A stretch of DNA of 64,000 nt from Osmia lignaria lignaria (Eukaryota; Arthropoda; Insecta; Hymenoptera; Megachilidae): assembly GCF_051020975.1 (NCBI RefSeq), contig NW_027478172.1, forward strand, positions 1,550,001-1,614,000. The letters run 5' to 3'. Made by a program: the position numbers and the translations under genes. Below the pieces are notes generated by a model. It did no database searches. It saw only the letters and a list, made by a program, of their open reading frames with translations, and was not told where the DNA came from. This document shows, piece by piece, positions 24,101-35,271 of this stretch (position 1 is the first letter of the stretch; every line of letters begins with the position of its first letter).

Positions 24101-26303
24101 TTCTTCATCTTGTTGTTCTTCTTCTGCACAGCTACGCTGGAAGTGGCATTTGTGGCTCGCACTAGTGCAGAGTTATCTCAAAGAAAGGGGCCACGGTGTT
24201 TCTGTATCTCTATTATGTTGGTGCGGCTTCGGAACTTTTAAATATCTCGATATATCTCGAAAACTACGCTTCTGATCAAAAAATATCATAGAACATAAAT
24301 TGTAGGAAACATAATTCTCTACAAAAAACGTCTCTTTACATTTTGCCATAGCTCGCTTCGTTTCCGAGATATTTGCAGATTCAGCTCAAAGGAACGGGCC
24401 TGACGGACATATTTCGAGATATTTCTTCTTCTTGTTGTTCTTCTTCTGCACAGCTAAGCTGGAAGTGGCATTTGCAGCTCGCAATAGTGCAGAGTTATCT
24501 CAAGAAAGGGGCCACGGTGTTTCTGTATCTCTATTATGTTGGTGCGGCTTCGGAACTTTTTAATATCTTGATATATCTCGAGAACTACGCATCTGATCAA
24601 AAAATATCATAGAACATAAAAAGTAGGAAACTTAATTCTCTACAAAAAAGGTCTCTTAACGTTTTGCCATAGCTCGCTTCGTTTCGGAGATATTTGCAGA
24701 TTTATCTCAAGGGAAGGGGCCTGACGGACATATTTCGAGATATTTCTTCTTCTTGTTGTTCTTCTTCTGCACAGCTAAGCTGGAAGTGGCATCTGCAGCT
24801 CGCAATAGTGCAGAGTTATCTCAAGGAAAGGGGCCACGGTGTTTCTGTATCTCTATTATGTTAGTGCGGCTTCGGAACTTTTAAATATCTTGATATATCT
24901 CGAGAACTACGCATCTGATCAAAAAATATCATAGAACATAAAAAGTAGGAAACTTAATTCTCTACAAATAAAGTCTCTCAACATTTTGCCATAGCTCGCT
25001 TCGTTTCCGAGATATTTGCAGATTTATCTCAAGGGAAGGGGCCTGACGGACATATTTCGAGATATTTCTTCTTCTTGTTGTTCTTCTTCTGCACAGCTAC
25101 GCTGGAAGTGGCATTTGCAGCTCGCAATAGTGCAGAGTTATCTCAAAGAAAGGGGCCACGGTGTTTCTGTATCTCTATTATGTTGGTGCGGCTTCGGAAC
25201 TTTTAAATATCTCGATATATCTCGAAAACTACGCTTCTGATCAAAAAATATCATAGAACATAAATTGTATGAAACATAATTCTCTACAAAAAAAGTCTCT
25301 TAACATTTTGCCATAGCTCGCTTCGTTTCCGAGATATTTGCAGATTCAGCTCAAAGGAACGGTCCTGACGGACATATTTCGAGATGTTTCTTCTTCTTGA
25401 TGTTCTTCTTCTGCACAGCTAAGCTGGAAGTGGCATTTGCAGCTCGCAATAGTGCAGAGTTATCTCAAAGAAAGGGGCCACGGGGTTTCTGTATCTCTAT
25501 TATGTTGGTGCGGCTTCGGAACTTTTAAATATCTTGATATATCTCGAGAACTACGCATCTGATCAAAAAATATCATAGAACATAAAAAGTAGGAAACTTA
25601 ATTCTCTACAAAAAAGGTCTCTTAACATTTTGCCATAGCTCGCTTCGTTTCCGAGATATTTGCAGATTTATCTCAAGGGAAGGGGCCTGACGGACATATT
25701 TCGAGATATTTCTTCTTCTTGTTGTTCTTCTTCTGCACAGCTACGCTGGAAGTGGCATTTGCGGCTCGCACTAGTGCAGAGTTATCTCAAAGAAAGGGGC
25801 CACGGTGTTTCTGTATCTCTATTATGTTGGTGCGGCTTCGGAACTTTTAAATATCTCGATATATCTCGAAAACTACGCTTCTGATCAAAAAATATCATAG
25901 AACATAAATTGTAGGAAACATAATTCTCTACAAAAAACGTCTCTTAACATTTTGCCATAGCTCGCTTCGTTTCCGAGATATTTGCAGATTCAGCTGAAAA
26001 GAACGGGCCTGACGGACATATTTCGAGATATTTCTTCTTCTTGATGTCCTTCTTCTGCACAGCTAAGCTGGAAGTGGCATTTGCAGCTCGCAATAGTGCA
26101 GAGTTATCTCAAAGAAAGGGGCCACGGTGTTTCTGTATCTCTATTATGTTGGTGCGGCTTCGGAACTTTTAAATATCTTGATATATCTCGAGAACTACGC
26201 ATCTGATCAAAAAATATCATAGAACATAAAAAGTAGGAAACTTTATTCTCTACAAATAAAGTCTCTTAACATTTTGCCATAGCTCGCTTCGTTTCCGAGA
26301 TAT
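21155..26303 (+). repeat. Mosaic array segment, 16 monomers
   Basis: Monomers start at 21155, 21477, 21799, 22121, 22443, 22765, 23087, 23408, 23730, 24051, 24373, 24694, 25016, 25338, 25660 and 25982. 23408 and its neighbours correspond to 19546 and its neighbours at 3862 bp (12 monomers), although several bases differ. 24373 has a one-base loss (CTCAAGAAAGG near 24501) and GGAACTTTTTAATATC; 24694 has AACGTTTTGCC and TTTCGGAGAT. The same pair of markers recurs at 29815-30137. 21799 has a cluster of private changes near 21903-21929 (GCAGCACGCAATAATGC, TTATCACAAAG). 25338 has GGTCCTGACGG, CGAGATGTTTC and CACGGGGTTTC. Confidence 0.8.
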
Positions 26304-27254
26304 TTGCAGATTTATCTCAAGGGAAGGGGCCTGACGGACATATTTCGATATATTTCTTCTTCTTGTTGCTCTTCTTCTGCACAGCTAAGCTGGAAGTGGC
26401 ATTTGCAGCTCGCAATAGTGCAGAGTTATCTCAAAGAAAGGGGCCACGGTGTTTCTGTATCTCTATTATGTTGGTGCGGCTTCGGAACTTTTAAATATCT
26501 TGATATATCTCGAGAACTACGCATCTGATCAAAAAATATCATAGAACATAAAAAGTAGGAAACTTAGTTCTCTACAAAAAAGGTCTCTTAACATTTTGCC
26601 ATAGCTCGCTTCGTTTCCGAGATATTTGCAGATTTATCTCAAGGGAAGGGGCCTGACGGACATATTTCGAGATATTTCTTCTTCTTGTTGTTCTTCTTCT
26701 GCACAGCTAAGCTGGAAGTGGCATTTGCGGCTCGCACTAGTGCAGAGTTATCTCAAAGAAAGGGGCCACGGTGTTTCTGTATCTCTATTATGTTGGTGCG
26801 GCTTCGGAACTTTTAAATATCTCGATATATCTCGAAAACTACGCTTCTGACCAAAAAATATCATAGAACATAAATTGTAGGAAACATAATTCTCTACAAA
26901 AAACGTCTCTTAACATTTTGCCATAGCTCGCTTCGTTTCCGAGATATTTGCAGATTCAGCTCAAAGGAACGGGCCTGACGGACATATTTCGAGATATTTC
27001 TTCTTCTGCACAGCTAAGCTGGAAGTGGCATTTGCAGCTCGCAATAGTGCAGAGTTATCTCAAAGAAAGGGGCCACGGTGTTTCTGTATCTCTATTATGT
27101 TGGTGCGGCTTCGGAACTTTTAAATATCTTGATATATCTCGAGAACTACGCATCTGATCAAAAAATATCATAGAACATAAAAAGTAGGAAACTTTATTCT
27201 CTACAAATAAAGTCTCTTAACATTTTGCCATAGCTCGCTTCGTTTCCGAGATAT
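26304..27254 (+). repeat. 951-bp trimer, copy 1 of tandem duplication
   Basis: Three monomers start at 26304, 26626 and 26948. Diagnostic changes are ATTTCGATATATTTC in the first, TTAGTTCTCTAC between the first and second, TTCTGACCAAAA at the end of the second, and a 15-bp loss in the pyrimidine tract of the third (which is 307 bp). All recur 951 bp downstream. AACTTTATTCTC lies just upstream of the first copy (near 26240) and again at the junction with the second copy. Confidence 0.92.
26948..27254 (+). repeat. 307-bp monomer, 15-bp loss in pyrimidine tract
   Basis: Here GATATTTCTTCTTCTGCAC is continuous, whereas other monomers have 15 more bases of TTC/TTG triplets before TGCACAG. The loss is bounded by CTTCTTCTG-like direct repeats, so slippage explains it. 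The same loss occurs at 27899 (a copy of this unit) and at 31103 and 62524, which sit in other backgrounds. 62524 has TGCGCAG instead of TGCACAG, so it is probably an independent event. Confidence 0.9.
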
Positions 27255-28205
27255 TTGCAGATTTATCTCAAGGGAAGGGGCCTGACGGACATATTTCGAT
27301 ATATTTCTTCTTCTTGTTGTTCTTCTTCTGCACAGCTAAGCTGGAAGTGGCATTTGCAGCTCGCAATAGTGCAGAGTTATCTCAAAGAAAGGGGCCACGG
27401 TGTTTCTGTATCTCTATTATGTTGGTGCGGCTTCGGAACTTTTAAATATCTTGATATATCTCGAGAACTACGCATCTGATCAAAAAATATCATAGAACAT
27501 AAAAAGTAGGAAACTTAGTTCTCTACAAAAAAGGTCTCTTAACATTTTGCCATAGCTCGCTTCGTTTCCGAGATATTTGCAGATTTATCTCAAGGGAAGG
27601 GGCCTGACGGACATATTTCGAGATATTTCTTCTTCTTGTTGTTCTTCTTCTGCACAGCTAAGCTGGAAGTGGCATTTGCGGCTCGCACTAGTGCAGAGTT
27701 ATCTCAAAGAAAGGGGCCACGGTGTTTCTGTATCTCTATTATGTTGGTGCGGCTTCGGAACTTTTAAATATCTCGATATATCTCGAAAACTACGCTTCTG
27801 ACCAAAAAATATCATAGAACATAAATTGTAGGAAACATAATTCTCTACAAAAAACGTCTCTTAACATTTTGCCATAGCTCGCTTCGTTTCCGAGATATTT
27901 GCAGATTCAGCTCAAAGGAACGGGCCTGACGGACATATTTCGAGATATTTCTTCTTCTGCACAGCTAAGCTGGAAGTGGCATTTGCAGCTCGCAATAGTG
28001 CAGAGTTATCTCAAAGAAAGGGGCCACGGTGTTTCTGTATCTCTATTATGTTGGTGCGGCTTCGGAACTTTTAAATATCTTGATATATCTCGAGAACTAC
28101 GCATCTGATCAAAAAATATCATAGAACATAAAAAGTAGGAAACTTAATTCTCTACAAAAAAGGTCTCTTAACATTTTGCCATAGCTCGCTTCGTTTCCGA
28201 GATAT
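27255..28205 (+). repeat. 951-bp trimer, copy 2 of tandem duplication
   Basis: Monomers start at 27255, 27577 and 27899. The only difference I noticed from copy 1 is TTGTTGTTC near 27317 against TTGTTGCTC near 26366. The presence of the same short 307-bp monomer in both copies shows that the 15-bp loss preceded the duplication. Confidence 0.92.
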
Positions 28206-31200
28206 TTGCAGATTTATCTCAAGGGAAGGGGCCTGACGGACATATTTCGAGATATTTCTTCTTCTTGTTCTTCTTCTTCTGCACAGCTAAGCTGGAAGTG
28301 GCATTTGCGGCTCGCACTAGTGCAGAGTTATCTCAAAGAAAGGGGCCACGGTGTTTCTGTATCTCTATTATGTTGGTGCGGCTTCGGAACTTTTAAATAC
28401 CTTGATATATCTCGAGAACTACGCATCTGATCAAAAAATATCATAGAACATAAAAAGTAGGAAACTTAATTCTCTACAAAAAGGGCTGTTAACATTTTGC
28501 CATAGCTCGCTTCGTTTCCGAGATATTTGCAGATTTATCTCAAGGGAAGGGGCCTGACGGACATATTTCGAGATATTTCTTCTTCTTGTTGTTCTTCTTC
28601 TGCACAGCTACGCTGGAAGTGGCATTTGCGGCTCGCACTAGTGCAGAGTTATCTCAAAGAAAGGGGCCACGGTGTTTCTGTATCTCTATTATGTTGGTGC
28701 GGCTTCGGAACTTTTAAATATCTCGATATATCTCGAAAACTACGCTTCTGATCAAAAAATATCATAGAACATAAATTGTAGGAAACATAATTCTCTACAA
28801 AAAACGTCTCTTAACATTTTGCCATAGCTCGCTTCGTTTCCGAGATATTTGCAGATTCAGCTCAAAGGAACGGGCCTGACGGACATATTTCGAGACATTT
28901 CTTCTTCTTGTTGTTCTTCTTCTGCACAGCTAAGCTGGAAGTGGCATTTGCAGCTCGCAATAGTGCAGAGTTATCTCAAAGAAAGGGGCCACGGTGTTTC
29001 TGTATCTCTATTATGTTGGTGCGGCTTCGGAACATTTAAATATCTTGATATATCTCGAGAACTACGCATCTGATCAAAAAATATCATAGAACATAAAGAG
29101 TGGGAAACTTAATTCTCTACAAAAAAGGTCTCTTAACATTTTGCCATAGCTCGCTTCGTTTCCGAGATATCTGCAGATTTATCTCAAGGGAAGGGGCCTG
29201 ACGGACATATTTCGAGATATTTCTTCTTCTTGTTCATCTTCTTCTGCACAGCTAAGCTGGAAGTGGCATTTGCGGCTCGCACTAGTGCAGAGTTATCTCA
29301 AAGAAAGGGGCCACGGTGTTTCTGTATCTCTATTATGTTGGTGCGGCTTCGGAACTTTTAAATATCTCGATATATCTCGAGAACTACGCATCTGATCAAA
29401 AAATATCATAGAACATAAAAAGTAGGAAACTTAATTCTCTACAAAAAAGGTCTCTTAACATTTTGCCATAGCTCGCTTCGTTTCCGAGATATTTGCAGAT
29501 ATATCTCAAGGGAAGGGGCCTGACGGACATATTTCGAGATATTTCTTCTTCTTGTTGTTCTTCTTCTGCACAGCTACGCTGGAAGTGGCATTTGCGGCTC
29601 GCACTAGTGCAGAGTTATCTCAAAGAAAGGGGCCACGGTGTTTCTGTATCTCTATTATGTTGGTGCGGCTTCGGAACTTTTAAATATCTCGATATATCTC
29701 GAAAACTACGCTTCTGATCAAAAAATATCATAGAACATAAATTGTAGGAAACATAATTCTCTACAAAAAACGTCTCTTAACATTTTGCCATAGCTCGCTT
29801 CGTTTCCGAGATATTTGCAGATTCAGCTCAAAGGAACGGGCCTGACGGACATATTTCGAGATATTTCTTCTTCTTGTTGTTCTTCTTCTGCACAGCTAAG
29901 CTGGAAGTGGCATTTGCAGCTCGCAATAGTGCAGAGTTATCTCAAAGAAAGGGGCCACGGTGTTTCTGTATCTCTATTATGTTGGTGCGGCTTCGGAACT
30001 TTTTAATATCTTGATATATCTCGAGAACTACGCATCTGATCAAAAAATATCATAGAACATAAAAAGTAGGAAACTTAATTCTCTACAAAAAAGCTCTCTT
30101 AACGTTTTGCCATAGCTCGCTTCGTTTCGGAGATATTTGCAGATTTATCTCAAGGGAAGGGGCCTGACGGACATATTTCGAGATATTTCTTCTTCTTGTT
30201 GTTCTTCTTCTGCACAGCTAAGCTGGAAGTGGTATTTGCAGCTCGCAATAGTGCAGAGTTATCTCAAAGAAAGGGGCCACGGTGTTTCTGTATCTCTATT
30301 ATGTTGGTGCGGCTTCGGAACTTTTAAATATCTTGATATATCTCGAGAACTACGCATCTGATCAAAAAATATCATAGAACATAAAAAGTAGGAAACTTAA
30401 TTCTCTACAAAAAAGGTCTCTTAACATTTTGCCATAGCTCGCTTCGTTTCCGAGATATTTGCAGATATATCTCAAGGGAAGGGGCCTGACGGACATATTT
30501 CGAGATATTTCTTCTTCTTGTTGTTCTTCTTCTGCACAGCTACGCTGGAAGTGGCATTTGCGGCTCGCACTAGTGCAGAGTTATCTCAAAGAAAGGGGCC
30601 ACGGTGTTTCTGTATCTCTATTATGTTGGTGCGGCTTCGGAACTTTTAAATAACTCGATATATCTCGAAAACTACGCTTCTGATCAAAAAATATCATAGA
30701 ACATAAAAAGTAGGAAACTTAATTCTCTACAAAAAGGGTCTCTTAACATTTTGCCATAGCTCGCTTCGTTTCCGAGATATTTGCAGATTTATCTCAAGGG
30801 AAGGGGCCTGACGGACATATTTCGAGATATTTCTTCTTCTTGTTGTTCTTCTTCTGCACAGCTAAGCTGGAAGTGGCATTTGCGGCTCGCACTAGTGCAG
30901 AGTTATCTCAAAGAAAGGGGCCACGGTGTTTCTGTATCTCTATTATGTTGGTGCGGCTTCGGAACTTTTAAATATCTCGATATATCTCGAAAACTATGCT
31001 TCTGATCAAAAAATATCATAGAACATAAATTGTAGGAAACATAATTCTCTACAAAAAAGGTCGCTTAACATTTTGCCATCGCTCGCTTCGTTTCCGAGAT
31101 ATTTGCAGATTTATCTCAAGGGAAGGGGCCTGACGGACATATTTCGAGATATTTCTTCTTCTGCACAGCTAAGCTGGAAGTGGCATTTGCGGCTCGCACT

Positions 31201-31409
31201 AGTGCAGAGTTATCTCAATGAAAGGGGCCACGGTGTTTCTGTATCTCTATTATGTTGGTGCGGCTTCTGAACTTTTAAATATCTCGATATATCTCGAAAA
31301 CTACGCTTCTGATCAAAAAATATCATAGAACATAAATTGTAGGAAACATAATTCTCTACAAAAAACGTCTCTTAACATTTTGCCATAGCTCGCTTCGTTC
31401 CCGAAATAT
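28206..31409 (+). repeat. Array segment, ten monomers, mixed ancestry
   Basis: Monomers start at 28206, 28527, 28849, 29171, 29493, 29815, 30137, 30459, 30781 and 31103. 29815-30137 share GGAACTTTTTAATATC and TTTCGGAGAT with 24373-24694 at an offset of 5442 bp, which equals 17 monomers less two 15-bp losses and two single bases. 30459-31409 lead into the family seen at 39457-40422 (offset 8998): both have GAAAACTATGCTT, AGGTCGCTTAAC, CCATCGCTCGC, CTCAATGAAAG and GGCTTCTGAAC. 31103 differs from 40101 by the 15-bp tract loss. Private changes include ATATCTGCAG at 29168 and TTGTTCATCTTC near 29231. Confidence 0.8.
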
Positions 31410-34400
31410 TTGCAGATTCAGCTCAAAGGAACGGGCCTGACGGACATATTTCGAGATATTTCTTCTTCTTGATGTTCTTCTTCTGCACAGCTAAGCTGGA
31501 AGTGGCATTTGCAGCTCGCAATAGTGCAGAGTTATCTCAAAGAAAGGGGCCACGGGGTTTCTGTATCTCTATTATGTTGGTGCGGCTTCGGAACTTTTAA
31601 ATATCTTGATATATCTCGAGAACTCCGCATCTGATCAAAAAATATCATAGAACATAAAAAGTAGGAAACTTAATTCTCTACAAAAAAGGTCTCTTAACAT
31701 TTTGCCATAGCTCGCTTCGTTTCCGAGATATTTGCAGATTTATCTCAAGGGAAGGGGCCTGACGGACATATTTCGAGATGTTTCTTCTTCTTGTTGTTCT
31801 CCTTCTGCACAGCTAAGCTGGAAGTGGCATTTGCAGCTCGCAATAGTGCAGAGTTATCTCAAAGAAAGGGGCCACGGTATTTCTGTATCTCTATTATGTT
31901 CGTGCGGCTTCGGAACTTTTAAATATCTTGATATATCTCGAGAACTACGCATCTGATCAAAAAATATCATAGAGCATAAAAAGTAGGAAACTTAATTCTC
32001 TACAAAAAAGGTCTCTTAACATTTTGCCATAGCTCGCTTCGTTTCCGAGATATTTGCAGATTTATCTCAAGGGAAGGGGCTTGACGGACATATTTCGAGA
32101 TATTTCTTCTTCTTGTTGTTCTTCTTCTGCACAGCTACGCTGGAAGTGGCATTTGCGGCTCGCACTAGTGCAGAGTTATCTCAAAGAAAGGGGCCACGGT
32201 GTTTCTGTATCTCTATTATGTTGGTGCGGCTTCGGAACTTTTAAATATCTCGATATATCTCGAGAACTACGCATCTGATCAAAAAATATCATAGAACATA
32301 AAAAGTAGGAAACTTAATTCTCTACAAAAAAGGTCTCTTAACATTTTGCCATAGCTCGCTTCGTTTCCGAGATATTTGCAGATTTATCTCAAGGGAAGGG
32401 GCCTGACGGACATATTTCGAGATATTTCTTCTTCTTGTTCTTCTTCTTCTGCACAGCTAAGCTGGAAGTGGCATTTGCGGCTCGCACTAGTGCAGAGTTA
32501 TCTCAAAGAAAGGGGCCACGGTGTTTCTGTATCTCTATTATGTTGGTGCGGCTTCGGAACTTTTAAATATCTTGATATATCTCGAGAACTACGCATCTGA
32601 TCAAAAAATATCATAGAACATAAAAAGTAGGAAACTTAATTCTCTACAAAAAGGGCTGTTAACATTTTGCCATAGCTCGCTTCGTTTCCGAGATATTTGC
32701 AGATTTATCTCAAGGGAAGAGGCCTGACGGACATATTTCGAGATATTTCTTCTTCTTGTTGTTCTTCTTCTGCACAGCTACGCTGGAAGTGGCATTTGCG
32801 GCTCGCACTAGTGCAGAGTTATCTCAAAGAAAGGGGCCACGGTGTTTCTGTATCTCTATTATGTTGGTGCGGCTTCGGAACTTTTAAATATCTCGATATA
32901 TCTCGAAAACTACGCTTCTGATCAAAAAATATCATAGAACATAAATTGTAGGAAACATAATTCTCTACAAAAAACGTCTCTTAACATTTTGCCATAGCTC
33001 GCTTCGTTTCCGAGATATTTGCAGATTCAGCTCAAAGGAACGGGCCTGACGGACATATTTCGAGATATTTCTTCTTCTTGTTGTTCTTCTTCTGCACAGC
33101 TAAGCTGGAAGTGGCATTTGCAGCTCGCAATAGTGCAGAGTTATCTCAAAGAAAGGGGCCACGGTGTTTCTGTATCTCTATTATGTTGGTGCGGCTTCGG
33201 AACTTTTAAATATCTTGATATATCTCGAGAACTACGCATCTGATCAAAAAATATCATAGAACATAAAAAGTAGGAAACTTAATTCTCTACAAAAAAGGTC
33301 TCTTAACATTTTGCCATAGCTCGCTTCGTTTCGGAGATATTTGCAGATTTATCTCAAGGGAAGGGGCCTGACGGACATATTTCGAGATATTTCTTCTTCT
33401 TGTTGTTCTTCTTCTGCACAGCTAAGCTGGAAGTGGCATTTGCAGCTCGCAATAGTGCAGAGTTATCTCAAAGAAAGGGGCCACGGTGTTTCTGTATCTC
33501 TATTATGTTCGTGCGGCTTCGGAACTTTTAAATATCTTGATATATCTCGAGAACTACGCATCTGATCAAAAAATATCATAGAGCATAAAAAGTAGGAAAC
33601 TTAATTCTCTACAAAAAAGGTCTCTTAACATTTTGCCATAGCTCGCTTCGTTTCCGAGATATTTGCAGATTTATCTCAAGGGAAGGGGCTTGACGGACAT
33701 ATTTCGAGATATTTCTTCTTCTTGTTGTTCTTCTTCTGCACAGCTACGCTGGAAGTGGCATTTGCGGCTCGCACTAGTGCAGAGTTATCTCAAAGAAAGG
33801 GGCCACGGTGTTTCTGTATCTCTATTATGTTGGTGCGGCTTCGGAACTTTTAAATATCTCGATATATCTCGAGAACTACGCATCTGATCAAAAAATATCA
33901 TAGAACATAAAAAGTAGGAAACTTAATTCTCTACAAAAAAGGTCTCTTAACATTTTGCCATAGCTCGCTTCGTTTCCGAGATATTTGCAGATTTATCTCA
34001 AGGGAAGGGGCCTGACGGACATATTTCGAGATATTTCTTCTTCTTGTTCTTCTTCTTCTGCACAGCTAAGCTGGAAGTGGCATTTGCGGCTCGCACTAGT
34101 GCAGAGTTATCTCAAAGAAAGGGGCCACGGTGTTTCTGTATCTCTATTATGTTGGTGCGGCTTCGGAACTTTTAAATATCTTGATATATCTCGAGAACTA
34201 CGCATCTGATCAAAAAATATCATAGAGCATAAAAAGTAGGAAACTTAATTCTCTACAAAAAAGGTCTCTTAACATTTTGCCATAGCTCGCTTCGTTTCCG
34301 AGATATTTGCAGATTTATCTCAAGGGAAGGGGCTTGACGGACATATTTCGAGATATTTCTTCTTCTTGTTGTTCTTCTTCTGCACAGCTACGCTGGAAGT

Positions 34401-35271
34401 GGCATTTGCGGCTCGCACTAGTGCAGAGTTATCTCAAAGAAAGGGGCCACGGTGTTTCTGTATCTCTATTATGTTGGTGCGGCTTCGGAACTTTTAAATA
34501 TCTCGATATATCTCGAGAACTACGCATCTGATCAAAAAATATCATAGAACATAAAAAGTAGGAAACTTAATTCTCTACAAAAAAGGTCTCTTAACATTTT
34601 GCCATAGCTCGCTTCGTTTCCGAGATATTTGCAGATTTATCTCAAGGGAAGGGGCCTGACGGACATATTTCGAGATATTTCTTCTTCTTGTTCTTCTTCT
34701 TCTGCACAGCTAAGCTGGAAGTGGCATTTGCGGCTCGCACTAGTGCAGAGTTATCTCAAAGAAAGGGGCCACGGTGTTTCTGTATCTCTATTATGTTGGT
34801 GCGGCTTCGGAACTTTTAAATATCTTGATATATCTCGAGAACTACGCATCTGATCAAAAAATATCATAGAACATAAAAAGTAGGAAACTTAATTCTCTAC
34901 AAAAAGGGCTGTTAACATTTTGCCATAGCTCGCTTCGTTTCCGAGATATTTGCAGATTTATCTCAAGGGAAGAGGCCTGACGGACATATTTCGAGATATT
35001 TCTTCTTCTTGTTGTTCTTCTTCTGCACAGCTACGCTGGAAGTGGCATTTGCGGCTCGCACTAGTGCAGAGTTATCTCAAAGAAAGGGGCCACGGTGTTT
35101 CTGTATCTCTATTATGTTGGTGCGGCTTCGGAACTTTTAAATATCTCGATATATCTCGAAAACTACGCATCTGATCAAAAAATATCATAGAACATAAATT
35201 GTAGGAAACATAATTCTCTACAAAAAACGTCTCTTAACATTTTGCCATAGCTCGCTTCGTTCCCGAAATAT
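31410..35271 (+). repeat. Second-family higher-order unit, 12 monomers (3862 bp)
   Basis: Monomers start at 31410, 31732, 32054, 32376, 32697, 33019, 33341, 33663, 33985, 34307, 34629 and 34950. The first carries CGTTCCCGAAATATT and CACGGGGTTTC; the second carries CGAGATGTTTC, TTCTCCTTC, CACGGTATTTC and TATGTTCGTGC. The same pair reopens at 35272. Monomers 33663-34306 and 34307-34949 form a dimer expansion: each has a GGGGCTTGACGG monomer followed by a TTGTTC-tract monomer. At 34221 the tail CATAGAGCAT, normally following TATGTTCGTGC monomers, is attached to a TTGTTC-tract monomer, which marks the exchange point. Confidence 0.85.

Noticed and set aside
26304..28205. Composite transposon or insertion with target-site duplication.
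   Set aside because: Both copies and their flanks are plain satellite monomers in register. A tandem duplication explains the pattern without a mobile element.
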